The notes under the pieces were generated by a model. That model was given only the letters and a program-made list of their open reading frames with translations, was not told where the DNA came from and ran no database searches. The translations under genes were made by a program, and so were the position numbers. Below are positions 4,325 to 5,402 of a stretch of DNA of 5,402 nucleotides, piece by piece. Source of the DNA: Thermodesulfobacteriota bacterium. GTDB lineage: Bacteria; Desulfobacterota; Syntrophobacteria; BM002. Position 1 is the first letter of the stretch. Each line of letters opens with the position of its first letter. The DNA lies in the NCBI GenBank assembly GCA_947259475.1, contig CAMYLW010000150.1, positions 1 to 5,402 of the forward strand. The letters are read 5' to 3'.

Positions 4325-5402
4325 TTATTTTTCTATCTGTTCAGCTAATTTTACTCTTGCTTGAGCAATGGCCATGTTTTTCAATTCATACAAAACATCA
4401 GCAACTTGCACACTTTGAGGGCAATGCTCTTGACACTGATAACAGCCGAGGCAATCCCATAGCATCTTAGAACTAAAGATAAGATCCCAGAGTCCCATAC
4501 CGGCAGCGTGCATGATTTGATGCGGTAGCAGCCCCACGTATTCTATGGGGTTTGAGTAGTTGCGAACCACAGGACATGCGTTTGTGCAGGTCACACAGCG
4601 AAAGCAATGCGAGAAGGTCTTGGCCTGCACTGATGTATGCAGAGTGCTCGACCAGCCGCTGGCACTCGGCACTAAAGGTGAAGTGCGATCCAGCCTCTCT
4701 AGTGGTATGCCCGCGGGATAGATGGTTTCCAGTGCTAAATTTATGGGATCAGGGTAATGATTTTGCTCTAATGATTCCTTCATCAAGCCACGGTAGAGGG
4801 AGAGGGGAGAAAGAACCAGAAACTCTGGCTCGCCTTTCTCCAATAAAGTCTCCCGCACATTGAACCACAGTTCCTGCAGATTTATCCCGGCAGGGCAAAC
4901 CACAGTGCAGCGGAAGCAGTTGGTACAGAGATGCAGCCCTTCTTGTATGTCTCTTATCTCCTCACCGTTGAGCTTCTTGCCTGCCACCAGTGCCTTGACT
5001 GAGGGTATCTTTTCAGAAGGAAGAATGTTGAGATTCTGCATTGCTTCGAAGACCACACCGACTCTGCACTGCACACTGCAGGTCCCGCAGTGCATGCAGG
5101 CATCCAACTCCAGAAGCTGTCTGGTGGCTATATTGGCAGGGTTCGATCTTCCTTTTTCCATAACCGCATTTGCCAATATACTTAGTGGGGTTGTAAAAAT
5201 ATGGAACATCTTACTGAAAGGAAGATAGGCCAGGCCTATGAAACAGGCCAGGAAATGTATGTACCAGAGAATAGAGGAAGCATTTGCTCTGTCCAGCAGT
5301 AAGGCTGCTGGCTTGGTGATTTTGGCTGCCGCATAGCCGGTGAATCCCCATTGAGGGCGGGAGTGGCACTCAACGCAACTCATCTCATGCGCTTCTTGGC
5401 CC
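4325..5402 (-). CDS. Membrane-anchored HdrC-like iron-sulfur protein with NarI/HdrE-type segment, 5'-truncated
   Basis: The frame stays open to the window edge (G-Q-E-A-H-E precedes the ATG at 5383), and that ATG has no RBS, so the real start lies beyond 5402. Numbering from that Met: C3-V-E-C6-H7 is a CXXCH haem c motif. One helix (about 37-58) then carries His43 and His61 in the arrangement of the last helix of NarI-type cytochrome b (I-H-F...P-F-S-K-x-x-H-I-F), the likely haem b ligands. A cytoplasmic part follows with four CxxCxxCxxxC [4Fe-4S] motifs: 96-106, 153-163, 260-270 and 311-321. The second pair (C-F-R-C-V-T-C...NPI...C-L-G-C-Y-Q-C-Q-E-H-C-P) is classic HdrC. The first pair resembles HdrC/GlpC-type diclusters. 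It should accept electrons from quinol or a cytochrome and pass them to the HdrB-like protein encoded 16 bases downstream. The order cytochrome b then HdrC is opposite to QmoC (HdrC first). The function is inferred from the domains. Confidence 0.88.
   Translation of the reverse strand, partial: GQEAHEMSCVECHSRPQWGFTGYAAAKITKPAALLLDRANASSILWYIHFLACFIGLAYLPFSKMFHIFTTPLSILANAVMEKGRSNPANIATRQLLELDACMHCGTCSVQCRVGVVFEAMQNLNILPSEKIPSVKALVAGKKLNGEEIRDIQEGLHLCTNCFRCTVVCPAGINLQELWFNVRETLLEKGEPEFLVLSPLSLYRGLMKESLEQNHYPDPINLALETIYPAGIPLERLDRTSPLVPSASGWSSTLHTSVQAKTFSHCFRCVTCTNACPVVRNYSNPIEYVGLLPHQIMHAAGMGLWDLIFSSKMLWDCLGCYQCQEHCPQSVQVADVLYELKNMAIAQARVKLAEQIEK

Noticed and set aside
4552..5228. Plus-strand frames of 103 and 122 codons over the iron-sulfur gene
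   Set aside because: They are antisense to a gene with four conserved cluster motifs, and their Cys/Ser-rich composition is the expected mirror of that gene.
5381..5383. ATG at 5383 as the true start of the Hdr-type iron-sulfur protein
   Set aside because: No RBS is upstream, the frame stays open to the window edge, and only the last helix of the cytochrome b domain would be encoded; the gene is truncated by the window.

Overview
This window looks like chromosomal DNA of an anaerobic, respiratory Gram-negative bacterium. The best guess is a deltaproteobacterial (Desulfobacterota-like) sulfate reducer or syntroph. The reasons are heterodisulfide-reductase-type iron-sulfur subunits (HdrB-like, and HdrC-like fused to a NarI/HdrE-type membrane segment), a periplasmic Do-family protease with a signal peptide, a FeoB-associated Cys-rich small protein, and intergenic palindromes of the 'GTCATTCCGG...CCGGGATGAC' kind. 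The taxonomic call is inference; there is no rRNA or other marker in the window.

Layout. The left half is a plus-strand protein-quality-control neighbourhood of separately terminated genes. Positions 1-215 are non-coding and carry heptad-phased GATT repeats. A two-PDZ Do/HtrA serine protease follows (216-1679), closed by a strong intrinsic terminator (1702-1741). After a promoter-like AT-rich gap comes an Hsp20 small heat-shock protein (start corrected to 1909, end 2352) with a long-loop terminator candidate (2385-2446). Next is an 86-residue two-helix membrane protein (2501-2761) with a very clear terminator (2807-2850).

The middle, 2762-3239, holds no gene. It contains a roughly 165-bp nested inverted-repeat element (2898-3063) and a weak promoter candidate. 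A 58-residue FeoB-associated Cys-rich membrane protein follows (3240-3416).

The right half is a minus-strand operon reading leftwards. A 5'-truncated gene (4325 to beyond 5402) encodes the last transmembrane helix of a NarI/HdrE-like cytochrome b domain followed by four [4Fe-4S] motifs in two HdrC/GlpC-like dicluster domains. Sixteen bases downstream lies an HdrB-like protein (3418-4308) with two complete CCG cluster-binding motifs. Together they suggest a membrane-bound electron-transfer module linking the quinone pool or a periplasmic cytochrome c to a cytoplasmic HdrB-type catalytic site. A CXXCH motif just before the last membrane helix, on the side predicted to be periplasmic, is the most interesting detail.

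I saw no CRISPR array, transposase, tRNA, rRNA or phage gene, and no clearly novel defence or mobile system. The points most worth following are the Hdr-type fusion protein, the nested palindromic element, the heptad repeats and the tail-to-tail gene end with a 1-bp gap.
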